Source: Volutella citrinella
Taxonomy: Eukaryota; Ascomycota; Sordariomycetes; Hypocreales; Nectriaceae
Length of the DNA: 64,000 nt
Reading direction: 5' to 3'
Assembly: GCA_034401135.1 (NCBI GenBank)
Contig: JAWZSP010000003.1
Span: 2,852,001-2,916,000, forward strand
Shown here: in pieces, positions 55,301 to 64,000 of the stretch
How positions within the stretch are numbered: the stretch's first letter is position 1
How the letters are laid out: each line of letters starts with the position of its first letter
The notes under the pieces: model-generated
Databases searched by the model: none
What the model saw: only the letters and a program-made list of their open reading frames with translations
Told to the model about the DNA's origin: nothing
Position numbers and translations under genes: made by a program

Positions 55301-57008
55301 GTAGTTCTTCAGGCAGTTCTTCATCCAGCTCCTCTGGCACTTCTTCGGGTAGTTCTTCGGGCATCTCATCCTGCGACTCCATAGGAGAATCTCCCCGAAC
55401 CACCGCGGCAGTCGGGCGCCTTGGTGTCGCTGCTGCGAGCACAGCCTCTGGAATTTCTGAAAAGGAATCCTCGTACAAGTTGGATTCCTCAGCATTTTGG
55501 CCCATCGGTGTGTGTCGCTGTTCAGCTACTGGCTCCATTTCACCATCGGGCTCTTCCCCAGAAGTAGCGTCGAAACGTCGTGGTTTAGGTGTAAGAACTT
55601 GATGTCTCAGGGAACTTCCGAGCCTCCGAGGACTCTGAAGCCAGCGAGGAGACAACAAGCTCCGGCCAGGGGAAAAGCCCAGCGACGGCCGCGAGCCAAG
55701 CCGCTGTGCCTTTTCTGCCGTGGTTGGTAACGGTGCAGGTTCCAGATCCAGAATCTCCGTCGGCTCCCTCCTTTCTTCGGGCTCGCGTCGTTCCTGTAGG
55801 GACTGACGCAAGGACTCCAAGGTGTTATTAATAATGAGGCTCGTCTCCTCTCCAAAGTCATTCTCTTCTGGGGCGTGGACTGAGCTCCGCAAGTCGGCCT
55901 GCAGCGTTGGAAGCGAGTCCATAAATATCATGCTAAAATCTTCGCCCTGAGCAATGGTGTCGTTGTTCATCGGCATTATGTTGTCGGGGCCTTCGTCGAC
56001 TGAGGATACATCACTTGCAGCTGGCTCGAGGAAACCATAATCACCGTGGTCATCATCACGGGCTGCTTCGGTCGAGTGCTCCGGCTCTAGCGGCGCATCA
56101 GCCATCTCCGGAGGGTAATAAGTATTAGTAGCACGAGGGGTAGGTTCATCATCCAGTGTTGCCATCCAGATGTCTGATTCAGCATCAGCATTTGATTGCA
56201 GCGCAGCATCTGAGAGTGCCCCATCCTCGTTTCCTTCCGAAGGAGGAGGAATCACCAGTGTCACTTCATTCTCTGCGTCGGTGTCGGCGTTACTTTGAGC
56301 ATCCGTCATCGAAGCGACATCGTGTGCTTCTGTTGCCATCTCCAACACTTCTTCAGGAACCATTGCTTGTCGTCGCCTCCTGCCTCTTGTGGTGGCGGAA
56401 GTGGTAGATCTAACGCTTTGCGCTGACTCCAAACCCGACTCAGCGGCTCGGTTCTTTGGAGGACGACCTCGACGCCTCGGTGTTGCTGTTGGTTGTGCTG
56501 CTGGCAAATTCGGGGTCGGCACCTCGATTGTCGGCTGGATGTCTTCGGGCTCTCGGGAAATTCGTGGTTTTCGTGGCGATCTCTTCAATGGTGTGCCCGA
56601 TCTTCGTTTTGTTCCTGCCGTAGGCATCGGCGTCCCACTCGACTTGCGTGGCCGCCCACGCCTTCGAGGTGTGGCGACCTCTTCTATGTCCTTCAACGGC
56701 ACCGTGCTGGTGGTAGCCTTCTCTCTCTGTCGAATCGTAGGCATCGGGCTTGAGGACTGGAAGAGCCTGCGTCGTGGTCCGCCGGCCCCCGCGAGCCGCG
56801 CCGCGCCGTCCTCGGTCTCAACCGTGACCAGCAGCTTCTGTGGCGAGGTGTTGTCTCCGACTTCCAACTCGAACGTCTGCTTCCTTGGCGAGCCAGCGCG
56901 CGGGGTGAAGCGATCCGAGCGCTGGCTACGCGTGATGCGCCGAACGGCCGAGGACGGCACATTCACATCCGAGATTGTCGGCTCGTTCAAAGGATCTGGT
57001 GACGACAT
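52386..57008 (-). CDS. Large AT-hook nuclear protein with acidic repeat, function unknown
   Basis: One uninterrupted 1540-residue frame. AT-hook cores are clear at about 115-122 (RRRGRPRK) and 178-185 (RRRGRPPK), with a third basic patch RGRRRR at 218-223, so it probably binds the minor groove of AT-rich DNA. Residues about 545-610 are a run of PEEL/PEEV/PEEQ repeats rich in Glu, Leu and Pro. Most of the rest is disordered, with many SP/TP sites that could be cyclin-dependent-kinase targets. The only globular-looking part is the last ~120 residues (FWTRQHWLLMDELLQLRRKG, later WHLDCVDAFKAEVGGW and a basic end), probably the conserved functional module. I chose Met at 57008 (MSSPDPLNEP); an in-frame Met at 57188 adds 60 residues of non-conserved appearance. 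Chromatin or kinetochore roles are possible but unproven. Confidence 0.85.
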   Translation of the reverse strand: MSSPDPLNEPTISDVNVPSSAVRRITRSQRSDRFTPRAGSPRKQTFELEVGDNTSPQKLLVTVETEDGAARLAGAGGPRRRLFQSSSPMPTIRQREKATTSTVPLKDIEEVATPRRRGRPRKSSGTPMPTAGTKRRSGTPLKRSPRKPRISREPEDIQPTIEVPTPNLPAAQPTATPRRRGRPPKNRAAESGLESAQSVRSTTSATTRGRRRRQAMVPEEVLEMATEAHDVASMTDAQSNADTDAENEVTLVIPPPSEGNEDGALSDAALQSNADAESDIWMATLDDEPTPRATNTYYPPEMADAPLEPEHSTEAARDDDHGDYGFLEPAASDVSSVDEGPDNIMPMNNDTIAQGEDFSMIFMDSLPTLQADLRSSVHAPEENDFGEETSLIINNTLESLRQSLQERREPEERREPTEILDLEPAPLPTTAEKAQRLGSRPSLGFSPGRSLLSPRWLQSPRRLGSSLRHQVLTPKPRRFDATSGEEPDGEMEPVAEQRHTPMGQNAEESNLYEDSFSEIPEAVLAAATPRRPTAAVVRGDSPMESQDEMPEELPEEVPEELDEELPEELPKEVPEELEEELEELEKELPEELPEEQPEELPEELEEDLPEEPSEELPEVPEVLEKNGSEDFEEEQLAEMEEAPQEKPQLESDVEMDETSQAPEEFFADESYTQQTRITSNQEAGYDDDMINEEPLLEEAPEKEGSDGDENSMEMAQPSQDMTDDAEVEEQLPTEEAALLPTESNASAISRSDAGRLPTPDDTPPQIGVDADNQGKSTQSSQGSTKTASPGNMSFRQSQAIPEIIEDMVDDDEDQGSQPDTLPQEGEPSRLEVTPVNQISSPLQEPQSLVPESAQEKAFRPLLSPIVRAGRALQSVTSDPPSPEPRENQLRSPFRSSVTRELGPGSREAEMAARRTVSASPRRPLSFPPAAKPSPVRQIYDDPFGSESHHTGQNSFMEALERSSNNVAAQESRRMSPTDSMRIAPPSDAEMSWRATEGPISAHLRGDVQLSELVPGSHVVAAQPEPHHAPMQIDGADDRDDMSLEPDDESDIWEFEAKRATPRSTRQHSFGRKATAPIGRRNALPSPWTRSGTRPGSKDAQIPTREEEPTSDADVPIEDVQEKANEAAPAEDYSLLAQQDKQQQGQAPESAVKAKRFDLSSFFSSPAAIPGMMADKLSMSVFGSRARGPGPQDEPEHELAPAPAVLPTSSMFPQVAHQESRPLASREPALFASTRTQEPGVGLEDASEAQRDATSPAGRDESPEPGLGEIEMPLISQKRNFTPRPRQASVSLFSGPARSGAPTPPRMQLSRADIQRWQQETTDASVNSPQPARPLLRPLPPKNASPSKSSLRSPLKPHTPGRVVEFTSSVLSPVEQAKARQQRRLSNSSTSQAGGPSQSQRTPRPQRPPPQTADKENHEASDISMTDASPAVKQPQKEPLSQTFWTRQHWLLMDELLQLRRKGPYEVSYERRGDKYLGKTIESQGEAMVLERWHLDCVDAFKAEVGGWEEGALAKRLFALILGEERRRHRRINRPRRAMFH
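55180..55375 (-). repeat. Degenerate PEE-type coding repeat
   Basis: About 65 codons of imperfect (E/D)ELPEE and EVPEE units in the AT-hook protein. At DNA level this is a degenerate TCTTC/CTCCT-type repeat on the plus strand, so copy number may vary between strains. Confidence 0.85.
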
Positions 57009-58135
57009 GATGTCCGCGCTAGGCATTGCCAAGTTGGCAATGGAGTGCCACCGGACGTTGAAGGCTTCGGATCGGGACTCGGTGTTACCGCGCGCGGGCA
57101 TTGGCGGTCGAGGATTGATAAGATGCAAGACATGGAATGCGCGCGTAGCCACGGAAGCGCATGCTTGTCGTTGCGAGCGTGCGTGCAAGGATAGAGAAAG
57201 GACGTTTGTTTACTTAGCACTCGATGGGGACTAGCGTTGAGAGGCGTCCGCAATTATGGTTTCTCCATGTCCCGTTGTGCTGCTAGCCAATGGGAGAGCC
57301 GGAAGTAATGGCTGACAGCGAGCCAGCAGGCCCACCCAGAAAGGAAGTCAGCTCTCATATTCGGATACATCTCCTAGGCGTTACTTGAGTTGAGGTTGTC
57401 GTTTCCTTGTAGATTGAGTGTGCTGTGAGCCAAGATGATGCCGAGACTCATGGCCTACAGCACGGACACTGCGGATTGCAATGCATCCTCATTTTCTGTG
57501 CTCACTCAGCTGCCAATGTAGTAGTTGGTTGGGTTGTACGGACTACTGAATATGTTACTACTGTAAATTATTTGATTCCATAACGCCCCGCAATGGTTAT
57601 TAGGCTTGCCGCCAGCTCTCCGTAAAATCGCTATTCCTGTGCTGGCAGACTGGAGGGAGTGGATAAAATCACTTCCCGGCAGTGGAGTCAGCAGTGGACC
57701 AAGCCCATGCCAGCCAGGCGTGCACATCCCCAGTCCGGGTGTCGCTGGCGGAGGCCATGGGCAGCTTAATTGCCTAAAGCGGTAAATCGGGTGAGGTTAG
57801 GGGTGGCTCTCTGGCGCAAGACCCCCCGGCAACTGCCTTAACCCCAACCGTCACATGCAGCAGCCGGCGCTGTGGCTTCGATTCCCTTAAAGTGCGGGAC
57901 GCCGACTATTTCTCGGCATCTATCGCAACGACCTCGGCATCTTGGCGCATCGGTGCCAGCTACCGGCACTTCAGCCCTCTTTTTTAACAGCTCGCGCCCC
58001 TACCGGTCAGCTAGAGCATAATCAGCTATCGCCTTTCCGCAGACTGTCACTGTCGCTCATCGAGACGAGAGCGTGTCGAACCCTCGTCCAAGTCCACCTG
58101 TACAAGCTGCTGCTACTACGTTGCACATCTGCGCC
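57009..58135. promoter_or_regulatory. Divergent intergenic region of the AT-hook and ANT1 genes
   Basis: Holds both promoters in 1.1 kb. C/T-rich sequence precedes the ANT1 start. No gene or repeat seen. Confidence 0.5.
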
Positions 58136-59205
58136 ATGGCTTCCAAGGCCCTACCACCAAGCGACAATGTCGCCCACGCTCTTGCCGGTGCCGGAGGCGG
58201 CCTGTTGTCCATGATCTTGACGTAGGTATCAGTGCTTGCTTTGCTCGCTGGGTCGGATGAAACTGACGACGCCACAACCCAGCTACCCCCTCATCACCCT
58301 GTCGACCCGCGCGCAGGTCGAGTCCAAGAAGGAGGAGGGCAAGTTCAGCGAGGCCGTGCAGAAGATTGTCGCCCGCGAGGGCGTCTCTGGCCTCTACTCG
58401 GGCATCAACTCGGCGCTCTTCGGCATCAGCATCACCAACTTCGTCTACTACTACTGGTATGAGTGGACCCGTTCCTTCTTCGAGGCTGCTGCCACCAAGG
58501 CCGGCCGCGCCAGCAAGAAGCTCACGACGATCGAGTCCATGATTGCCGGCGCCATTGCCGGCTCTGCCACCGTCATCATCACCAACCCTATCTGGGTCGT
58601 CAACACCCGAGTCACCACCCGCAAGCAGGACTCGGAAGGCGACCTCGAGGCAGGGTCCAAGCCGGCCAAGGCTCCGAGCACCATCGGCACTCTGATGTCC
58701 CTGCTCAAGAACGAGGGCCCCCAGGCTCTCTTCGCCGGCGTGGTCCCGGCACTCGTCCTCGTCATCAACCCCATTCTCCAGTACACCCTGTTTGAGCAGA
58801 TGAAGAATGCCGTCGAGAAGAGGCGCAAGGTCACGCCCACCGTGGCCTTCTTCCTGGGCGCTTTGGGTAAACTGTTTGCCACCTCAGTGACCTACCCCTA
58901 CATCACCGTCAAGAGCAAGATGCACGTGGCTACCGGCACCGACCGAAAGGTTGGAATGTCCCAGACCCTCAGCAAGCTAGTGAAGGAAGAGGGATATGCC
59001 GGCCTGTACAAGGGTGGGTTTCACAACCGTCAACTTTTTGGGGTGTTTTGTTACATACCTAACTGACACGCTTATTACAGGTATCGCACCCAAGGTCACC
59101 CAGAGCGTGCTGACTGCGGCTTTCCTCTTTGCATTCAAGGATGTTTTGTATGAACAGACCGTCCGACTCCGAGCTGCCGCTGCTCGCAAGGCCGTCAAGG
59201 CTTAA
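58136..59205 (+). CDS. ANT1: Peroxisomal adenine nucleotide carrier (Ant1/PMP47 type)
   Basis: Mitochondrial-carrier-family protein of the peroxisomal membrane that exchanges cytosolic ATP for AMP/ADP, feeding acyl-CoA activation in beta-oxidation. Exons are 58136-58221, 58283-59013 and 59081-59205 (313 residues, usual length). Three carrier repeats carry the signatures YPLITLSTRAQ, NPIWVVNTRVTTR and YPYITVKSKMHV. Helices include NSALFGISITNFVYYYWYEW and GVVPALVLVINPILQYTLFEQM, wording typical of PMP47 rather than of the mitochondrial ADP/ATP carrier (no RRRMMM). Both introns restore the frame exactly (MILTYPLITL; LYKGIAPKVTQS). Peroxisomal location is inferred from family membership. Confidence 0.92.
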
Positions 59206-59624
59206 AGTCATGCCTTGCAACTCGGCCAGGGATGCCTTTGCCGTTAAAATACAGCAGCAATGACATCCAATCCGATATTGAGGCTCAATGCTTTGTGTGT
59301 GGCAGGAGGTCAAATACGAGGCTGGTTATCTTCGCGCGTGCTTGATATGACAGCACGATATGTTCAACACCCGTTGACGCAAAAACTATTTTATCGACAA
59401 AATGTATAGGATCGCGGCTTGGGGGTTATTTAGATTTTTCGATACGTGTGTTGGGTGGGCATTATACCAGGTCGCATTCGGGGTTGAAATCCAATCTCGA
59501 AAGGAGGGAACACGGGGTAGACGGGAAACCTTCATTCGGTTACATTGAATTGTCTCTATTTAGATGCAATGCAGGTTATGAACAATTGTTGACATGCCCC
59601 TCAATCCCCAACTTGACACCCCAT
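59206..59624. other. Convergent intergenic region
   Basis: Shared 3' flanks of ANT1 (plus) and MAK10 (minus), 419 bases, AT-rich around 59385-59440. No gene. Confidence 0.55.
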
Positions 59625-62267
59625 TCAGGGAACGGGGACGATCTTTGGCACAATCCACCAGTCGTGGTACGCCTTGTCCGGGGTAGGCACCTCGGCCTTG
59701 ATTTTCAGAGGGCCCGACTCCCGGGAACTGCCGACGGCCTTTTGCAATGCCGTGACAGCGAGCTTGGCGGAAATGCACGACTTGAGGGAGTTCTTGATGG
59801 AGGCCACCGACTTGTCATAGGATCCGACGGCAAATATCTCCTCGGCGGGGAACTTGCTCATTGCCTCGAAACCCTGCTTGGCTCCCATCAGAGCCCGGTC
59901 GGCGTACGCCAGAATCTCGGGCGTGGAGACCTCGGCCTGCTTGGTCCCGGCCGTGAATTCCTCAAACGACGGCAGCGAGGGCAGGCCGATGGCGGCAAAC
60001 GGCCGCATACGCAGCTCGTATCGGAATTCGTCGGTGCTGTAGGGCCTAGGCGGCGGCTTGAGCAGGCCGAGGCGGATTAGGACGGTATAGATGCAGGACA
60101 GTGCGTCTGCAAGCTCCCATGTGACAGCGGCGTCGAGGAGCGCCAGGCGGAGGAAGTTGAGGGATCGCGACAGCTGCCGGCCGGCTTCGGGACTCATCGC
60201 TTGTGACGGGGCTCTCGAGGCCTCCACCTTTCGAATCATGAATGTCTTGATTCGTTCGACGTGCTGGACCCTCCACTTGGCAAGGTAATTGAGGTACCAG
60301 TACATTCCCGCAAGCTCGTCGGGCTGGTACACCTCGAGCTCGAACCCGAGCTGGACGATCCACTCCATCTGCCGCAGCTTGTAAAAGTACGTCCACGAAG
60401 ATAGAGGCAACGAGTACGTCTCAATGGGGGTGCCGTCCACCGGCGATGGTTGAGTGAGCGGCTGCTCCTGCACCTTGTCCTGGATAATCTGGTCAATCAT
60501 CTCGGCGTCGTTTTGCAAATTCTCCCACTCGCGGATGATGTGGCAGAGGGTGCGGCGCACGCGACTGCGGTTTTGACAAAAGGTCCGCAAAATATCCAAA
60601 AAGGGCTGCGCGGCCCTCTGTCTGAAGAGCTCCATCTGCTGGGACATGACGAACCGCGGGTCGTGGACGACTTCAATCTCGTCATTGTCGCGATCTAGCA
60701 TGGAGCTTGCCGGCAGGGAGATGATGGAAAAGTCGTCGTCTAAGATTTGGCGGATGCTCATTGTACCCAGAAATTCCATCTCGTTAAACAGCAACGTCTG
60801 GAGGAGAGTCCGGACATAGACAAGAGGCTGAGGCTTCTTGGCTTGGAAAGTAGATACGAAGTTCTGCAAGCTGTCAGTCAAGCTCCAGCGCATCCCCTCT
60901 TGGGGCGTGTACACACCTGGAGACACTGCGAGTCCGTGTAGTTGAGTACATCAATCAGCTCTGCTCCATCGACGAAGAGCCTTGACAAATGGCCAAAGGC
61001 ATCATCGAATTTCAGCTGAACGATGGGTCTCGGGGGCATAGTGCTAGCAAGCTTCCTTTGTAGCTTGGCACTGAATGCTTCGTCCACCTGCTTCCCCAGA
61101 GCATGGGACTCTTTGATGCCAGGCAGGATCGCGATCGCATCGTTCCATGGTTTCCTGGCGAGGTCTGGCTGTCTGATCCGCTGCGGGCTCTGCGTCGCGT
61201 CCAAGAAGAGGCTGCGCAGCTCAAGGCGACTGTCCAGGGCCTTGAGCACGTCTTCTGCAATGTCACCCGCCAGCGAGCCGAGCAACTCCCTGGCTTCGGT
61301 AATGACTTCTTGGATGGAGTCAACAGAGAGCTCCACCGCCAAAGTACGGCTGTAAGTATTCGTTACGAAATCTTCCTCCTGCGCCCATTGTCAGTTGATC
61401 CTATTCCCGGAAGCATGGGCGTACTCACCTCGTAATAGTGTTCTGATCTAATTCTCTCGTTAACGAAACCACAAGCCCGCAGCATCCCCAAGCAGTAGGC
61501 CCGCAGTACCGCGAGCATGGGATGTTTCTCATAGTCCTGCGATCCATCCCGCACAAAGTGTGCGTTCTTTATAAAGTACGGTGTGGGCGCTGAGAGTGCG
61601 TCAACGTAGACACTTGTAAACAAGGTCTGGGAAAGCGGGTACCCCAAGTGCCAGGCCATCTATCATCGGTTAGAACTGTTGGATTCCCGCAAGAGGCCGA
61701 GGTCATGTACCTCCAAGCAAAGAAGCTGGTCTATGATGCCGAGCACCTCCTCTGGCTGTAGCGGCCTTGAGACATCATACAGCTCCTCCAAGTCGTCCTC
61801 GGATTTGACGCAACCACTGTCCATCTTGGGATCCATAATCTAACACTGGGCGTCAGCCATTCATTTTCAAATATCCAAGCCAAAAAGCCTCGTCAAACTC
61901 ACTTCAAGGGCTGCAACGGAATCAAAAAGCGTGAAGAAGCCATCTTTGACTAGCTCGCCGGGCGACAGCGCTGCCATGATATCAGGAACAGTTCTCATCG
62001 TGGGAGGAGGGGAAAATCCTTCCCAAAAAAAAAGAAAAGGTCAAAAATCACGTACCCTTGGCAGCTTCCGCAAACTTGCTGGTAATGTCAAATGCGACGA
62101 TTCCTTGGCCCTTCAAGTTTGGCGGCAGGGGCGGGGGATCAGGCGGCTGGTCCAGAGACAACTTTGCGAGTTCTTGGGTCATGTCAGTCAGCCACGTCGT
62201 ACGGTGAGCTCGAGAGCAAAACAGCCTGGGGCCTTACCATCTGGAGCCGCGAGGCCAAAGTCGGCCA
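59625..62267 (-). CDS. MAK10: NatC N-terminal acetyltransferase auxiliary subunit (Mak10/Naa35)
   Basis: Large non-catalytic subunit that anchors NatC (with Naa30 and Naa38) to ribosomes for N-terminal acetylation of ML, MI, MF and similar starts. Seven exons: 62267-62237, 62172-62056, 61970-61903, 61839-61711, 61659-61429, 61378-60917 and 60863-59625, giving 758 residues. The hallmark is ELVKDGFFTLFDSVAALE joined to IMDPKMDSGC across an intron, then MAWHLGYPLSQTLFTSVYVD, where every splice matches the family. Later segments FNEMEFLGTMSIRQILDDDF and PLSSWTYFYKLRQMEW are also Mak10-like. The first exon is only ten codons (MADFGLAAPD). The C-terminus ends with an AYHDWWIVPKIVPVP tail. It is tightly spaced (0.7 kb) with the ATP15 gene on the same strand. 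Confidence 0.93.
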
Positions 62268-62981
62268 TGATAGCAGAGTACGGTGGCCGCGGGCCGCATT
62301 CAATCCACGCCGTGGGCAGGTCTCGTATGGCAGGCGGTCGCGCGAGGTTCAGGCAGATCGGGCTTGAGACTGACTAGCCGTTGATGATGCAGCGTGATGG
62401 CAGCGCTCGGCTACTACTAGTGTCCCGTGGAGCCGTGGAGGGGCATGTCACAACACACTGACTTTTACGGCCTGCCTCGTCAACAGCGCAGCAGAAAACT
62501 AACCGTGCAGGAGGTGGAAAACAATAGAACCTCGTCACTCCTGCCTGAGCCAGATTGCCAGGAAGGACCACTTGCGATATTACGCCGCCAGAGCCAGCAG
62601 AGGACCCGACCTTGGTCCTGTCACTTGGTGGGACGGGACGCCAGCGCGGTTTCTTCGGCTGGACCCGGGCTAGGGGAACTGCTCGGAGCAATCAATAATT
62701 CGCGACAAACGCGCAGTTCACCATGGCCGTCTACAGAGTTTACGAAAGCCACAAGTCGTCGGCCAGCGCATTTTTTTTTACCATCGCTAGGACCAGGATT
62801 TTAGTCTTTTGGAAGATTGATATATTGCGGCAATCGATCTTTTATGATACAGTGGCACTACGTGCATGCACCCGGCTTCTCGAAGGGCATTTCGACCCGT
62901 TCCATTGACCTTGGCCGAGCAATCCCTTGAATGCAATCCTCCCCACTATCCACACACGCAATCCTCTCGGGCTCGGAGCGC
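62268..62981. other. Intergenic region between ATP15 and MAK10
   Basis: Promoter of MAK10 and 3' flank of ATP15 (both minus strand), 714 bases. AT-rich from about 62770 to 62850. The 125-codon plus frame at 62427-62804 has no protein character. Confidence 0.5.
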
Positions 62982-63356
62982 TTAGGCGGAGGTGTTGGCG
63001 CCAGCGAGGTTCTTGGGCTCGCCCTGCTTGCCGTTCTGTTGCGGTATTATCGGTCAGTCTCCCTGGGGCCTCACGGTCGGCGGCGACGGCGAACTCCTTA
63101 CCTCCCACTTGGCAAATCGAAGGTCCATCTCACCACGGCGCTCGGCGACGAGGCGCTTGTCCTCCTTCAAGCTTCGGCGGACGACACGGGCGGCAACGGC
63201 CAGGTATCGGTTGTAGCTGTCGAGGCCCCATGTTAGCTCGTCAAGGTCCGTCAGGTTCGGGGCGCGGCGTCGCAAGAGAACGGCCAATGGCTGCGGCGAC
63301 ACTGAGGGGGGTCAATTGACGTACGTGAGGCCAGCGGCTTTCCACGCAGCAGTCAT
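62982..63356 (-). CDS. ATP15: Mitochondrial ATP synthase subunit epsilon
   Basis: Central-stalk subunit epsilon of mitochondrial F1-ATPase (yeast Atp15). Exons are 63356-63325, 63216-63102 and 63035-62982, for 66 residues, the normal tiny size. The protein opens MTAAWKAAGLTYNRYLAVAA, a classic start with no cleaved presequence, continues RVVRRSLKEDKRLVAERRGE and DLRFAKWE, and ends NGKQGEPKNLAGANTSA. Both introns (108 and 66 bases) have GT/AG ends (GTACGT/CAG, GTAAGG/CAG) and correct phases. Because each exon is under 40 codons it is easy to overlook; the middle exon sits inside a longer misleading frame. Confidence 0.95.
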
Positions 63357-63494
63357 TTTGGCGGTGTTTGGAGGGATGGGTTGAGGTTGATGGGGCTTTT
63401 GCGTGGGTGAGGATGGCTGAATCTTTGCTCCGAATTACCGGCCAACGGCAGAGCTTCGGGCTGGTGCCTGAGGCAGCACCTTTGGTCGTTGGTT

Positions 63495-63559
63495 GACATA
63501 AGGTAAGCAGGGGTTGCATTACCGGAAGGCAACGCCACACCCCAGTATCAGCCAGCCGC
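63495..63559 (+). repeat. Diverged direct repeat, copy 1
   Basis: Shares the start GACATAAG, then GGTTGCATT, AACGCCAC, CCCC and CAGCCGC in the same order with copy 2 at 63715-63774, with small gaps and substitutions between. It lies 139 bases upstream of the ATP15 start. Confidence 0.7.
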
Positions 63560-63714
63560 AATCATAATTTATAATATACATTAATAGCATTTTTTTATGT
63601 CTGCTTTATTCATTTTTCTGTATACCAGGTTAGGTTTTCCTCGATAAAAAGCGGTCAGGGCTTCAGGTCTTAGGGAGGATCATGTTATCTGTACACTCTT
63701 TGCCAAGAGCCCCG

Positions 63715-63774
63715 GACATAAGCAAGGGTTGCATTGCCGCAACAGAACGCCACGCCCCGATATCAACCAGCCGC
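63715..63774 (+). repeat. Diverged direct repeat, copy 2
   Basis: Second copy of the element at 63495-63559, about 220 bases apart in the same orientation. The differences are mixed substitutions and short indels, not only C-to-T changes. Confidence 0.7.
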
Positions 63775-64000
63775 GTCACGTGAAGCAATAGATTGGAGGA
63801 GCTTGGGCGCCAATCGCCAAGGCATAGCCAACAAGATAAACCAATAACAACATTACCGAGCTACCAGGGCTTGCAGGTTTGAGGATGCTGTCACTGCTTT
63901 AACCGCGTTGGGGGCGGCCGCCAGCCAGCTAATAATCAATGCTAGTCGCGTTCTTCAATCTTCCAAGTCCCCATCTTCATCTCTCAGTCTCCTGTGATCT

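Larger units (their letters stand above)
63357..64000. other. Right-end region upstream of ATP15
   Basis: Contains the ATP15 promoter and then unassigned sequence to the window end. Two diverged copies of a ~60-base element lie at 63495-63559 and 63715-63774. The last 100 bases (C/T-rich, ending CTCAGTCTCCTGTGATCT) could be a 5' leader of a plus-strand gene outside the window. Confidence 0.45.

Noticed and set aside
1..64000. Transposons, RIP-mutated repeats, CRISPR arrays, secondary-metabolite clusters
   Set aside because: No transposase, reverse transcriptase, terminal repeat pair, regularly spaced repeat array, or NRPS/PKS/terpene core was seen; recognised genes are mostly housekeeping.

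Overview
The window is nuclear DNA of a filamentous ascomycete, most likely a Sordariomycete and probably of the order Hypocreales. That placement rests on gene content and protein wording recalled from family knowledge; the species is not identified. Almost every gene carries short introns of about 43 to 232 bases with GT donors, a CTAAC, CTGAC or CTGAT branch site and AG acceptors. Both strands are used, there are no operons, and intergenic spaces run from 0.35 to 4.8 kb. I rebuilt 20 protein genes by joining exons on codon phase, splice signals and family similarity. I saw no transposon, rRNA, tRNA, CRISPR or secondary-metabolite cluster.

Layout. 1-1827 (-): ferric reductase-like protein, cut by the window start. 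3243-5904 (-): Nab3-like RNA-binding protein. 7042-7752 (+): mitochondrial GGQ release-factor-like hydrolase. 9202-10580 (+): Ca2+/calmodulin-dependent kinase. 11172-13125 (-): fungal polytopic membrane protein. 14494-15685 (-): TMEM115-type Golgi membrane protein. After a 4.8 kb gap, 20451-22658 (+): LisH/WD40 protein of the TBL1/Sif2 type. 25377-25964 (+): small unknown protein. 26725-29187 (-): ADAM metalloprotease. 32407-35176 (-): acetyl-CoA synthetase. After a 4 kb gap comes a dense housekeeping stretch: Rfc5-type clamp-loader subunit (-), mitochondrial ribosomal L16 (-), Rfc1 (+), an unrecognised coiled-coil protein (+), mitochondrial GrpE (-), proteasome Rpn6 (+), a large AT-hook protein (-), peroxisomal adenine-nucleotide carrier (+), NatC subunit Mak10 (-) and the 66-residue ATP synthase epsilon subunit (-).

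How the genes relate. Two subunits of the same clamp loader lie about 2 kb apart, and both upstream regions carry MCB/E2F-like elements, which fits G1/S control. The GrpE promoter carries a heat-shock-element-like array. Several genes serve mitochondria (L16, GrpE, epsilon, the GGQ hydrolase). The rest are unrelated housekeeping functions.

Most notable are: an acetyl-CoA synthetase whose first exon carries six copies of an 8-residue Pro/Glu/Lys repeat; a Sif2-like gene in which the expected 3' splice site reads CG instead of AG; the replication-type promoter boxes; an eight-exon gene of unknown function assembled from three reading frames; and a 1540-residue AT-hook protein with a long acidic PEE repeat.
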